In this document: positions 1-6,154 of the stretch, piece after piece
Numbering within the stretch: position 1 is the first letter of the stretch
How the letters are laid out: every line of letters begins with the position of its first letter
Origin: Fimbriiglobus sp.
GTDB lineage: Bacteria > Planctomycetota > Planctomycetia > Gemmatales > Gemmataceae
Assembly (NCBI GenBank): GCA_025352585.1
Contig: JANXTD010000032.1
Coordinates: forward strand, 1-6,337
Direction of reading: 5' to 3'
Length of the DNA: 6,337 bases
The notes under the pieces: generated by a model
Database searches by the model: none
What the model saw: the letters and a program-made list of their open reading frames with translations, nothing else
Told to the model about the DNA's origin: nothing
Made by a program: the position numbers and the translations under genes

Positions 1-2004
1 TTCCTGACGCTCGTCGATGCCAGCTTTATCAAAGTCAACTGCGTCGGCCCCAAGGACCCCGGCCGCGTCACCCTGCGGCGGCTCAACCGGGCCGAGTACA
101 ACAACACCGTCCGCGACCTCTGCAGCGTCACCTTCCGGCCGGCCGAAGACTTCCCCAACGACGATGTCGGTTACGGCTTCGACAACATCGGCGACGTGCT
201 GTCGTTGCCGCCGATCCTGCTCGAGAAGTACCTGACGGCCGCCGACGCGGTCCTTGAGGCGGCCGTGGTGCCGGCGGGCACGGTCATCTCGTCGAGGCAG
301 AGTTTCAAGCCGCAGAACCTCGTCGTGTTGCCGCGGGTCGGCCGCAAGGGTAACGAGGCGATCCACTTCACCGCCGAGGGCAGCGCGTCGCTGGCGAAGT
401 TCCACTTCGCGGCCACCGGCGAGTACGCCATCCGCGTCAAGGCGTCGGGCACCGCCGAGGGCGACCAGCCGGCCAAGATGCAAGTCCTCATCGACGGCAA
501 GGCGGTCCAGACCCACGACGTGGGCGGCGAGCCGGGCAAGCCGGTCACCCTCGAGACGAAGCGCTACATCGACGCCGGCGAGCGTCGCGTCTCCGTGGCG
601 TTCGTGAATCCGTCGGACGCCAAGACGCTGAAGCCCGAGGACGCCCCGCGGAGCCTGCGCATCGCGTCCATTGAGGTCGAAGGCCCGCTGAAGGGGGCCG
701 CCAAGCCGCTGCCGGCTTCGACGAAGATGATCCTCGTCGCCATCCCGACCACGCCCGGCGAAGACCGCGAGTGTGCCACCAAGGTGCTCGGCGAGTTCGC
801 CCGCCGCGCCTACCGCCGGCCGGTGACGCCCGGCGAAGTCGAGCGGCTGCTGAAGCTGTACGACCTCGCCGCGGCCGACGGCGACCGCTTCGACCGGGCG
901 TTGCTGCGGCCGCTCAAGGCGGTCTTGGCGTCGCCGAACTTCCTGTTCCGCGTCGAGGCCGACCCGCTGCCGGGCCAGGACTCGCGCGTGCTCAACGAGT
1001 TCGAGTTGGCGACGCGGCTGGCGTACTTCGTCTGGTCGTCGATGCCCGACGACGAACTGTACCGCCTCGCCGAGAAGGGCGAACTGCGCAAGCCGGGCGT
1101 CCTGAAGGCCCAAATCACGCGGATGCTCAAGGACGACAAGGCGCTCGCGCTAACCGACAACTTCGCCGGGCAGTGGTTGCAACTGCGGAGCCTCCGCGGC
1201 GTCACGCCCGACCCCGAGACGTTCAAGACGTGGGACGAGTCGCTGCGCAGTGCGATGATCCGCGAGAGCGAACTGTTCTTCGGCCACGTCGTCAAGAACG
1301 ACCGCAGTGTGCTCGAATTCCTCGACGCCGACTACACGTTCGTCAACGACCGGCTGTCGTGGCACTACGGCATCCCGAACATCCGCGGCGAGGCGTTCCG
1401 CCAGGTCAAGTTGCCGGACAACCGCCGCGGCGGGTTGGTCAGCCAGGCGTCGATCCTCACCGTCACGTCGAACCCGACGCGGACCTCGCCGGTCAAGCGG
1501 GGCAAGTGGATCACCGAGAACATTCTGGGTCTTGCCCCGCCGCCGGCCGCCCCCGACGTGCCGGAGTTGCCCAAGGGCGTGCTGAAGGGCACGTTGCGGC
1601 AGCAGATGGTCCAGCACCGGGCCGACCCGTCGTGCGCCGGGTGCCACGCCAAGCTCGACCCCATCGGCTTCGGCCTGGAGAACTTCGACGGCATCGGCGG
1701 CTGGCGCGACCAGGACAACAAGTTCAAGATCGACGCCACCGGAGTCTTGCCCGACGGCGCGACCTTCGACGGCCCCGGCGAGTTGCGCAAGGTGTTGTTG
1801 GGGAAGTCGGAGATGTTCCGCCGCTGTTTGGCCGAGAAACTTCTCACGTTTGCCACGGGCCGCGGGCTAGAATATTACGATAAGTGTGTCCTGGACGAAC
1901 TCAGTTTGAAGCTCAAGGCCGGCGACGACCGGTTCTCCGCGCTGGTGCTGGCCATCGCGGAGAGTGACGCCTTCCAGAAGCGCAAAGCCACCCGGAGCGA
2001 GTAA
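1..2004 (+). CDS. DUF1587/DUF1595/DUF1592/DUF1588/DUF1585 planctomycete haem-binding protein, 5' partial
   Basis: The frame is open from base 1 to a TAA at 2002-2004, giving 667 visible residues with the N-terminus cut off. Visible residues 23-65 hold the DUF1587 (PSD3) signature RRLNRAEYNNTVRDL and then DVGYGFDNIGDVLSLPP, so the reading frame extends upstream of the first internal ATG/CTG codons. Residues about 97-232 form a beta-rich, carbohydrate-binding-like segment (AKMQVLIDGKAVQTHDV). DUF1595 (about 255-320, RRAYRRPVTPGEVERLL), DUF1592 (about 327-455), DUF1588/PSCyt3 (about 474-572) and DUF1585 (about 592-664) follow. CAGCH at 545-549 is a c-type haem attachment motif, implying periplasmic maturation. 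Family members usually begin with a signal peptide and often a PSCyt1 cytochrome domain, which would lie outside the window. Function is unproven; an extracytoplasmic redox role is an inference. The gene is followed after one base by a DUF1552 gene, the usual partner. Domain identity is firm, substrate unknown. Confidence 0.95.
   Translation, partial: FLTLVDASFIKVNCVGPKDPGRVTLRRLNRAEYNNTVRDLCSVTFRPAEDFPNDDVGYGFDNIGDVLSLPPILLEKYLTAADAVLEAAVVPAGTVISSRQSFKPQNLVVLPRVGRKGNEAIHFTAEGSASLAKFHFAATGEYAIRVKASGTAEGDQPAKMQVLIDGKAVQTHDVGGEPGKPVTLETKRYIDAGERRVSVAFVNPSDAKTLKPEDAPRSLRIASIEVEGPLKGAAKPLPASTKMILVAIPTTPGEDRECATKVLGEFARRAYRRPVTPGEVERLLKLYDLAAADGDRFDRALLRPLKAVLASPNFLFRVEADPLPGQDSRVLNEFELATRLAYFVWSSMPDDELYRLAEKGELRKPGVLKAQITRMLKDDKALALTDNFAGQWLQLRSLRGVTPDPETFKTWDESLRSAMIRESELFFGHVVKNDRSVLEFLDADYTFVNDRLSWHYGIPNIRGEAFRQVKLPDNRRGGLVSQASILTVTSNPTRTSPVKRGKWITENILGLAPPPAAPDVPELPKGVLKGTLRQQMVQHRADPSCAGCHAKLDPIGFGLENFDGIGGWRDQDNKFKIDATGVLPDGATFDGPGELRKVLLGKSEMFRRCLAEKLLTFATGRGLEYYDKCVLDELSLKLKAGDDRFSALVLAIAESDAFQKRKATRSE
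1994..1997 (+). promoter_or_regulatory. Shine-Dalgarno GGAG for the DUF1552 gene
   Basis: GGAG lies 8 bases before the ATG at 2006, inside the last codons of the upstream gene. This supports 2006 as the start rather than the in-frame ATG at 1964, which would add 14 residues in front of the twin-arginine motif and overlap the upstream gene by 41 bases. The position also fits translational coupling across the stop codon at 2002-2004. Confidence 0.6.
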
Positions 2005-2005
2005 C

Positions 2006-3385
2006 ATGGGCCCGACCGTGACCGGAATTTCCCGCCGCCAGGCCCTCCGCGGTCTCGGCACGATCGTCGCGCTGCCGTGGCTCGAGTCGCTGGCCTCCGC
2101 CGCGCCGCCGGCCGCGACGAGTGCCGCCGGCTCGGCGCTCGCGGCAAGCGGTGCCCCGAAGCGAGTCGCCTTTATGTACGTGCCCAACGGCGTGCACGTC
2201 CCCGACTGGACCCCCGCGGCCGTCGGCAAGCTCGGCGAGTTGCCGAAGACGCTCGCGTCACTTCAGCCGTACGTCGAGCACCTCAACGTCGTCACCGGGC
2301 TGACGCTCGACAAGGCCCGCGCCAACGGCGACGGCGGCGGCGACCACGCCCGCGCCATGTCGTCGTTCCTCACCGGCCGGCAGGCCCGCAAGACGCACGG
2401 CGCGGACATCCGCATCGGCAAGTCGGCCGACCAGCACGTCGCCGACGCGATCGGCGACGCCACCCGCTTCGCCAGCCTCGAACTCGGTATCGAGCGCGGC
2501 CAGCTCGCCGGCAACTGCGACTCGGGTTACAGTTGCGCCTACTCGTCGAACCTGTCGTGGCGCGGCGAGGCGACGCCGAACGCCAAGGAGACCGACCCCA
2601 AGCTCGTCTTCGAGCGGCTCTTCGGCGGCACCGACCCCAAGGACACCGCCGCCGTGCGGGCCAAGCGCGACGCCCGCGCCAAGAGCGTGCTCGACTTCGT
2701 GGCCGAGGACGCCAAGTCGCTCACGAAGCAACTCGGCGGCAGCGACCAGCGCAAGCTCGACGAGTACCTGACCGCGGTTCGCGAGGTCGAGAACCGCATC
2801 GAGAAGGTGCGCAAGGAGGCAATGAGCCGCAAGCCGGTCGCCAAGCCCGACATGCCGACGCCCGCCGGCGTGCCCAAGGACCGCCAAGACCACGTCCGGC
2901 TGATGTGCGACCTGATGGTGCTGTCGTTCCAGACCGACCTGACGCGGGTGGTCACCTTCCCGTTTGCCAACGACGGCAGCAACCAGGCCTACCCGACGAT
3001 CGGCGTGCCGGACGGCCACCACGACCTGAGCCACCACGGCAAGGACGCGAAGAAGCAGGCGAAGATCCAGAAGATCAACGCCTTCCACGTCGAGCAGTTG
3101 GCGTACCTGATGGGCCGGATGAAGGCCGTCAAGGAGGCCGGCGGTTCGACCTTGCTCGACAACGTGACGATGGTTTACGGCAGCGGCATCAGCGACGGCG
3201 ACCGCCACAACCACGACGACTTGCCGATCCTACTGCTCGGCAAGGGCGGCGGCGGCCTCGAGACGGGCCGGCACGTCAAGGTCGCCAAGGAGACGCCGCT
3301 GATGAACCTGTACCTGGCGATGTTCGAGCGCCTGGGTGCCCCGCTGAGCAGCTTCGGCGACAGCACCGGCGTGCTGAAGATTTAG
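2006..3385 (+). CDS. DUF1552 (HXXSHH) family exported protein
   Basis: The product is 459 residues, a normal length for the family. The start at 2006 puts SRRQALRG (R10-R11) in a twin-arginine-like signal, followed by a short hydrophobic stretch ending LASA; a likely cleavage site is after A32. The family-defining HXXSHH motif is present as HDLSHH at 339-344. Other conserved-looking stretches are VPNGVH at 59-64, DHARAMSSFLTG at 113-124 and SDGDRHNHDDLP at 396-407. The order of His/Asp-rich motifs and the SFLTG segment recall the alkaline phosphatase/sulfatase fold, so metal binding is plausible, but this is an inference and no activity has been established. The gene starts one base after the haem protein and shares its promoter, which lies outside the window. 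In planctomycetes these two families commonly sit side by side, so a joint periplasmic role is likely. Family assignment is firm, function unknown. Confidence 0.95.
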   Translation: MGPTVTGISRRQALRGLGTIVALPWLESLASAAPPAATSAAGSALAASGAPKRVAFMYVPNGVHVPDWTPAAVGKLGELPKTLASLQPYVEHLNVVTGLTLDKARANGDGGGDHARAMSSFLTGRQARKTHGADIRIGKSADQHVADAIGDATRFASLELGIERGQLAGNCDSGYSCAYSSNLSWRGEATPNAKETDPKLVFERLFGGTDPKDTAAVRAKRDARAKSVLDFVAEDAKSLTKQLGGSDQRKLDEYLTAVREVENRIEKVRKEAMSRKPVAKPDMPTPAGVPKDRQDHVRLMCDLMVLSFQTDLTRVVTFPFANDGSNQAYPTIGVPDGHHDLSHHGKDAKKQAKIQKINAFHVEQLAYLMGRMKAVKEAGGSTLLDNVTMVYGSGISDGDRHNHDDLPILLLGKGGGGLETGRHVKVAKETPLMNLYLAMFERLGAPLSSFGDSTGVLKI

Positions 3386-3392
3386 CGGCGTG

Positions 3393-3412
3393 CGGGGGAC
3401 GATAGTCCCCCG
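3393..3412 (+). terminator. Left hairpin of the convergent intergenic element, possible terminator of the DUF1552 gene
   Basis: An 8-bp GC-rich stem with a GATA loop begins 7 bases after the DUF1552 stop codon. There is no T-run after it, so it is not a classical intrinsic terminator. Strong U-less hairpins just after a stop codon may still end or protect transcripts in high-GC bacteria. Structure is certain at sequence level; the terminator role is inferred. Confidence 0.4.
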
Positions 3413-3468
3413 AGTGCGCGACTGCGAATCGACTCCCGAATGGGCGTGTGTCGCAGCGTAGAAGTTCT

Positions 3469-3488
3469 CGGGGGACTATCGTCCCCCG
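3469..3488 (-). terminator. Right hairpin of the convergent intergenic element, possible terminator of the kinase gene
   Basis: This is the mirror copy of the left hairpin, with the same 8-bp stem and a TATC loop on the plus strand. Read on the minus strand it begins 7 bases after the kinase stop codon. No T-run follows in that direction either. The two hairpins together could serve as a bidirectional stop between the convergent transcripts. Confidence 0.4.
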
Positions 3489-3495
3489 CTCGCCA

Positions 3496-4689
3496 TCACT
3501 CGCCTCGCACCGCCGCCCGCAGTTGCTCGACGGTGAACGGCTTCGCCAGTACGCACGTCACGCCCAACGCGCGCAACTCCCCCTCCGGGATGGCCGGGCC
3601 TAAGCCGCTAACGGCCACGACCCGCGCGTTCGGTGCGGCGACTCGCAAGCGCTCGAAGAGTTCGAGGCCGCGGACGCCGGGCATCACCAAATCGGCCAGG
3701 ATCGTGCCCACCGCGTGGCGTGGGTCGCCGACCACCGCCACCGCTTCGGGCAGAGTCGCGGCCGTCACCACGGCGTGGCCGTCGGCCTCCAGCATCGCGC
3801 GGACGACTTCGCGGATCATCGGGTCGTCGTCCACCACGAGGACGGCGGGGCCGCCGGCGTGGGGCGTCGCCTCGGCGGCCGGCAGGTCGATGTCGAAGCG
3901 GGTGCCGCCGCCGTCGCGGCCGTGGACCGCGACCGTGCCGCCGTGGCTGTGCGCAATCGACTGCACCGTCGCCAGGCCCAGCCCGGTGCCCCGGCCGACG
4001 GCCTTGGTCGTGAAGAACGGGTCGAAGACCTTGGCGAGAATCGCCGGGTCGATGCCGGTGCCGCGGTCGGCCACGCCCAGCCGGACGGTGCGCCCGCGCC
4101 CCCCGACCGACTCCGCCGTCAGTTCGAGCGGGCCGCCGTCGGGCATCGCGTCGCGGGCGTTCACGCAGAGGTTCAGCAGGAGCTGGTGCAGTTGCGTCGC
4201 GTCGCCGAGGACCGCCGGCAGGCCGGCCTCGACGCGGCACTCGACGCGCACCGCGCGCGGGAAGGTCGCGCCGGCGAGCGCGGCGACCTCGCGCAGGATC
4301 GCGCCGGCGTCCACCGGCAGGCGGTCCCCGCGCCGGTCGCGGGCGAATTCCAGTAACTGGCGCAGCACCCCGGTCGCCCTCTCCGCGCTGCTCTCGATGA
4401 CCTGGAGCAGTGCGAGGCCGCGCGGCCCGACGCCCGCCTCGCGCAGCATCGGCACGGCGGCCACCAGGGGCGTCAGGATGTTGTTCAGGTCGTGGGCGAC
4501 GCCGCTGGCCATCGTGCCGACGACTTCCAGGCGCTGGCTGCGCAGGTGCTGCTCTTCGAGGGCCGCGCCCGCGGCGACTTCGGCCCGCAAGGCGCGGTTG
4601 GCCGCCTCCAACTCGGCCACCTGGCCCTGGAGCGCGCGGACCAGCCCCTCGGAGGCCGTCGGTGCGGGGTCGGCGGGCGTCATCGGCAT
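3496..4689 (-). CDS. Soluble hybrid histidine kinase with C-terminal receiver domain
   Basis: The product is 397 residues with no membrane segment or signal peptide, so it is cytoplasmic. Residues about 13-55 look like a short coiled coil. The HisKA region holds the H-box VAHDLNN with the phospho-acceptor H66, of the type seen in NtrB-like kinases. The ATPase domain has the N box (NLCVNARDAM, N173/N177), G1 (DRGTG, D208), F box (FDPFF, 222-226) and G2 (GRGTGLGLA, 232-240). The receiver domain has the acidic cluster D287-D289, the phospho-acceptor D333 (ADLVMPG), S361 and K383 (KPF). All catalytic residues are present, so an active His-to-Asp phosphorelay protein is expected. No PAS, GAF or other sensor domain fits in the N-terminus, and no DNA-binding partner is in view. 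It lies downstream of a porin gene on the same strand. A second ATG at 4681-4683 is better spaced from a GAGG and could be the true start (395 residues). Confidence 0.93.
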   Translation of the reverse strand: MPMTPADPAPTASEGLVRALQGQVAELEAANRALRAEVAAGAALEEQHLRSQRLEVVGTMASGVAHDLNNILTPLVAAVPMLREAGVGPRGLALLQVIESSAERATGVLRQLLEFARDRRGDRLPVDAGAILREVAALAGATFPRAVRVECRVEAGLPAVLGDATQLHQLLLNLCVNARDAMPDGGPLELTAESVGGRGRTVRLGVADRGTGIDPAILAKVFDPFFTTKAVGRGTGLGLATVQSIAHSHGGTVAVHGRDGGGTRFDIDLPAAEATPHAGGPAVLVVDDDPMIREVVRAMLEADGHAVVTAATLPEAVAVVGDPRHAVGTILADLVMPGVRGLELFERLRVAAPNARVVAVSGLGPAIPEGELRALGVTCVLAKPFTVEQLRAAVRGE

Positions 4690-4693
4690 CCTC
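4690..4693 (-). promoter_or_regulatory. Shine-Dalgarno GAGG deciding the kinase start
   Basis: On the minus strand GAGG directly abuts the first ATG (4687-4689) and lies 6 bases before the second in-frame ATG (4681-4683). A ribosome binding site needs a few bases of spacing, so the second ATG is favoured, making the protein two residues shorter than the longest reading. Confidence 0.45.
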
Positions 4694-4782
4694 AGGCTGT
4701 GTCGGTGTCGATCTTCCTGCGGAACAGTCTCGCAAGTTTACGACGGACCGCAAGCCTCAATTCGACGCTTTCCGAACCGGCG

Positions 4783-6123
4783 TCAGAACTCGAACGACAC
4801 CCGCGCCGCGATCGCGTCGGTTTGGCCGCGGGCGTTCGGCTTGACGTTCGACGCGGCGGGGAAGGCGTGGATGTAGTTCGTACTCACGCGGAAGTACGGG
4901 TTCAGGTACCAGTTCACCCCGAAGGTGAAGTCGGTCAGCTTGCCGCCGCGCACGCTGCCGCTGTCGAGGTCGATGTACGACACCCGCATCGCCAGCTCGA
5001 CCGCGCCGGGGCCGAACGCCGTGCGGCCGCCCTCGGTGCGGACGAAGTCGCGCGTCGGCACGGTGCGCTCGTAGGTGCCGTTGTCGCGGCGGTACGGCCG
5101 GTGCTCGCCGGTCACCAGCCAGGTGACCGTGGCGTAGCCGGACTGGAAGTACAAGGTGCCGTCGCGGACGTTGCCGACCGCCGAGCCGATCCACTCGCCT
5201 TGAAGCGACACGCTGCCCTCGGTCAGCAGGGCCTCGAGGCCGAGCATGGTGTAGTCGCCGGTGGCGATGTCGCCGGTGTCCACGAAGAACGGCACGTTGG
5301 GGGCCGTCGCGCCGAGCCGGGCCTCGGGCTGCGCGCGGAAGCGGGCGACGCCGCCCTTGGTCGCGCGGTAGCTGCCGGCCGCCCCGAGGTGGAAGTAGCG
5401 CGTGCCGGCGTCCTCGTCGTAGACCAGCCCCGTGACGCGGCCGGTCACCGCCGACTGGAAGTTGTCGCCGGCGTCGTCGCCGAACGCGTCGCTGTCGGTG
5501 CGGAAGAGGCCGACGGCCCAGGTGCCGCGTTGCTCCGCGTAGGTGTTGCGCACCAGGACGCCGGTGTTGCGGGCCGGGGCGAACGGCTGGTCTTGCAGGC
5601 CGCGTTCGAGGAAGGTCACGAAGCGGTTGGCGGTGTAGCGCTCGAGGCTGAACGGCTCGAAGAAGTGGCCGACGCGGACCGTGCCGAGGACCGGGACGTT
5701 CTTGATGCCGGCGAACACGTCGAGGAAGCTGGGCCGGCCGGCGAGGGCCATGTCGCCCTCGATGCGGAACTCGGTCGGCCCGTAGTCGCCGTTGATCGCC
5801 AGCCGCGCCCGCCGGAAGGCGACGCCGTTCTGGATGTCGCCGACGGCGGCGCGGCTGACGGCGTCTTGCGTCCAGAAATAGGCGTCCGACTGGAACTGCC
5901 CCGACCAGCGGATGACCGGCCCCGGCAGCCCCGCCGAGGTGATCGTCTTGGTGCCGTTCTGCTTCTCGAGCGCCTCAATGCGCTTCTGCAACGCCTCGAC
6001 CGACGGCGTCGCCGGCTTCACGTCCGTGGGAGTCGCGGCGGCGGCCGGCTCGACGCCCTCGTCGGCGCGCAGCGCGGCGAGGCAGGTCACGAACAGGCAC
6101 AGCGTCAGGAGTGGTCGCGTCAT
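4783..6123 (-). CDS. OprO/OprP-type (phosphate-selective family) outer-membrane porin
   Basis: The product is 446 residues. Residues 1-20 are a Sec signal peptide with a likely cleavage LRA|D. A short coiled coil (about 42-56, VEALQKRIEALEKQ) follows, as in many porins of this family where it may trimerise or contact the cell wall. The barrel begins around residue 70. Family hallmarks are GVAFRRARLAINGDYG (100-115), GTVRVGHFFEPFSLERY (147-163), FVTFLERG (168-175), WLVTGEHRPY (335-344), RVSYIDLDSG (380-389) and FGVNWYLNPYFRVSTNYIHA (401-420). The chain ends ARVSFEF, with the terminal Phe typical of proteins inserted by the BAM machinery. 'Phosphate-selective' is a family name; the actual solute cannot be read from the sequence. 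No Shine-Dalgarno is visible; the start is set by the signal peptide. It lies 31 bases after an upstream membrane-anchored protein gene and about 93-99 bases before the kinase gene. Confidence 0.93.
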   Translation of the reverse strand: MTRPLLTLCLFVTCLAALRADEGVEPAAAATPTDVKPATPSVEALQKRIEALEKQNGTKTITSAGLPGPVIRWSGQFQSDAYFWTQDAVSRAAVGDIQNGVAFRRARLAINGDYGPTEFRIEGDMALAGRPSFLDVFAGIKNVPVLGTVRVGHFFEPFSLERYTANRFVTFLERGLQDQPFAPARNTGVLVRNTYAEQRGTWAVGLFRTDSDAFGDDAGDNFQSAVTGRVTGLVYDEDAGTRYFHLGAAGSYRATKGGVARFRAQPEARLGATAPNVPFFVDTGDIATGDYTMLGLEALLTEGSVSLQGEWIGSAVGNVRDGTLYFQSGYATVTWLVTGEHRPYRRDNGTYERTVPTRDFVRTEGGRTAFGPGAVELAMRVSYIDLDSGSVRGGKLTDFTFGVNWYLNPYFRVSTNYIHAFPAASNVKPNARGQTDAIAARVSFEF

Positions 6124-6126
6124 GCG

Positions 6127-6143
6127 GCCGCGATAGCCGCGGC
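6127..6143 (-). promoter_or_regulatory. GC stem-loop in front of the porin start codon
   Basis: A 6-bp stem GCCGCG/CGCGGC with a five-base loop (GCTAT on the minus strand) ends 3 bases before the porin ATG, filling the place of a ribosome binding site. It lies in the 31-base gap after the upstream gene. It could restrict porin translation or act as a weak processing or termination signal. In DNA this GC-rich, a chance stem of this size is quite possible. Confidence 0.3.
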
Positions 6144-6154
6144 GGGGCGCGGCA

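Larger units (their letters stand above)
3392..3489. repeat. Paired inverted hairpin element (REP-doublet/REPIN-like)
   Basis: Two 23-base arms (3392-3414 and 3467-3489) are perfect reverse complements of each other. Each arm also contains its own hairpin with an 8-bp stem CGGGGGAC/GTCCCCCG and a four-base loop, GATA on the left and TATC on the right. The 52 bases between the arms contain a weaker nested pairing, CTGCGA (3422-3427) with TCGCAG (3451-3456). Two small palindromes in inverted orientation around a short spacer is the architecture of REP doublets (BIME/REPIN). No target-site duplication is seen at the ends, which argues against a simple MITE. Whether it is repeated in the genome cannot be told from one window. 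Confidence 0.75.

Noticed and set aside
2258..3214. Minus-strand open frame of 318 codons opposite the DUF1552 gene
   Set aside because: Its Val/Ala/Leu/Gly/Arg-rich composition is an antisense artefact; no signal, motif or start context supports it.
2077..3405. Plus-strand open frame of 442 codons overlapping the DUF1552 gene in another frame
   Set aside because: Its product is dominated by Arg, Ala, Gly and Pro, the usual result of reading GC-rich coding DNA out of frame, while the DUF1552 frame holds all the motifs.
3392..3489. MITE with 23-base terminal inverted repeats
   Set aside because: No target-site duplication is seen at the flanks, and the palindrome within each arm fits a REP doublet better.
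4690..4782. Possible kinase promoter around an A/T-richer pocket (GTAAACTT on the minus strand)
   Set aside because: No pair of -35 and -10 hexamers with acceptable spacing could be found, so a separate promoter cannot be supported.
4764..4784. Possible terminator after the porin: GACGC and GCGTC flanking an inner CCG-GTT-CGG
   Set aside because: The stem is only five base pairs, overlaps the porin stop codon and is followed by no T-run. It is too weak to call in DNA of this composition.
3440..4876. Plus-strand open frame of 478 codons running through the kinase gene
   Set aside because: It is a Ser/Arg/Ala/Thr/Pro-rich shadow of the minus-strand kinase and starts inside the inverted-repeat element, with no domain or ribosome binding site.
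6070..6090. Cysteines in the porin leader as a lipoprotein lipobox
   Set aside because: C9 and C14 are not preceded by Gly, Ala or Ser as a lipobox requires, and the protein ends like a beta-barrel porin.
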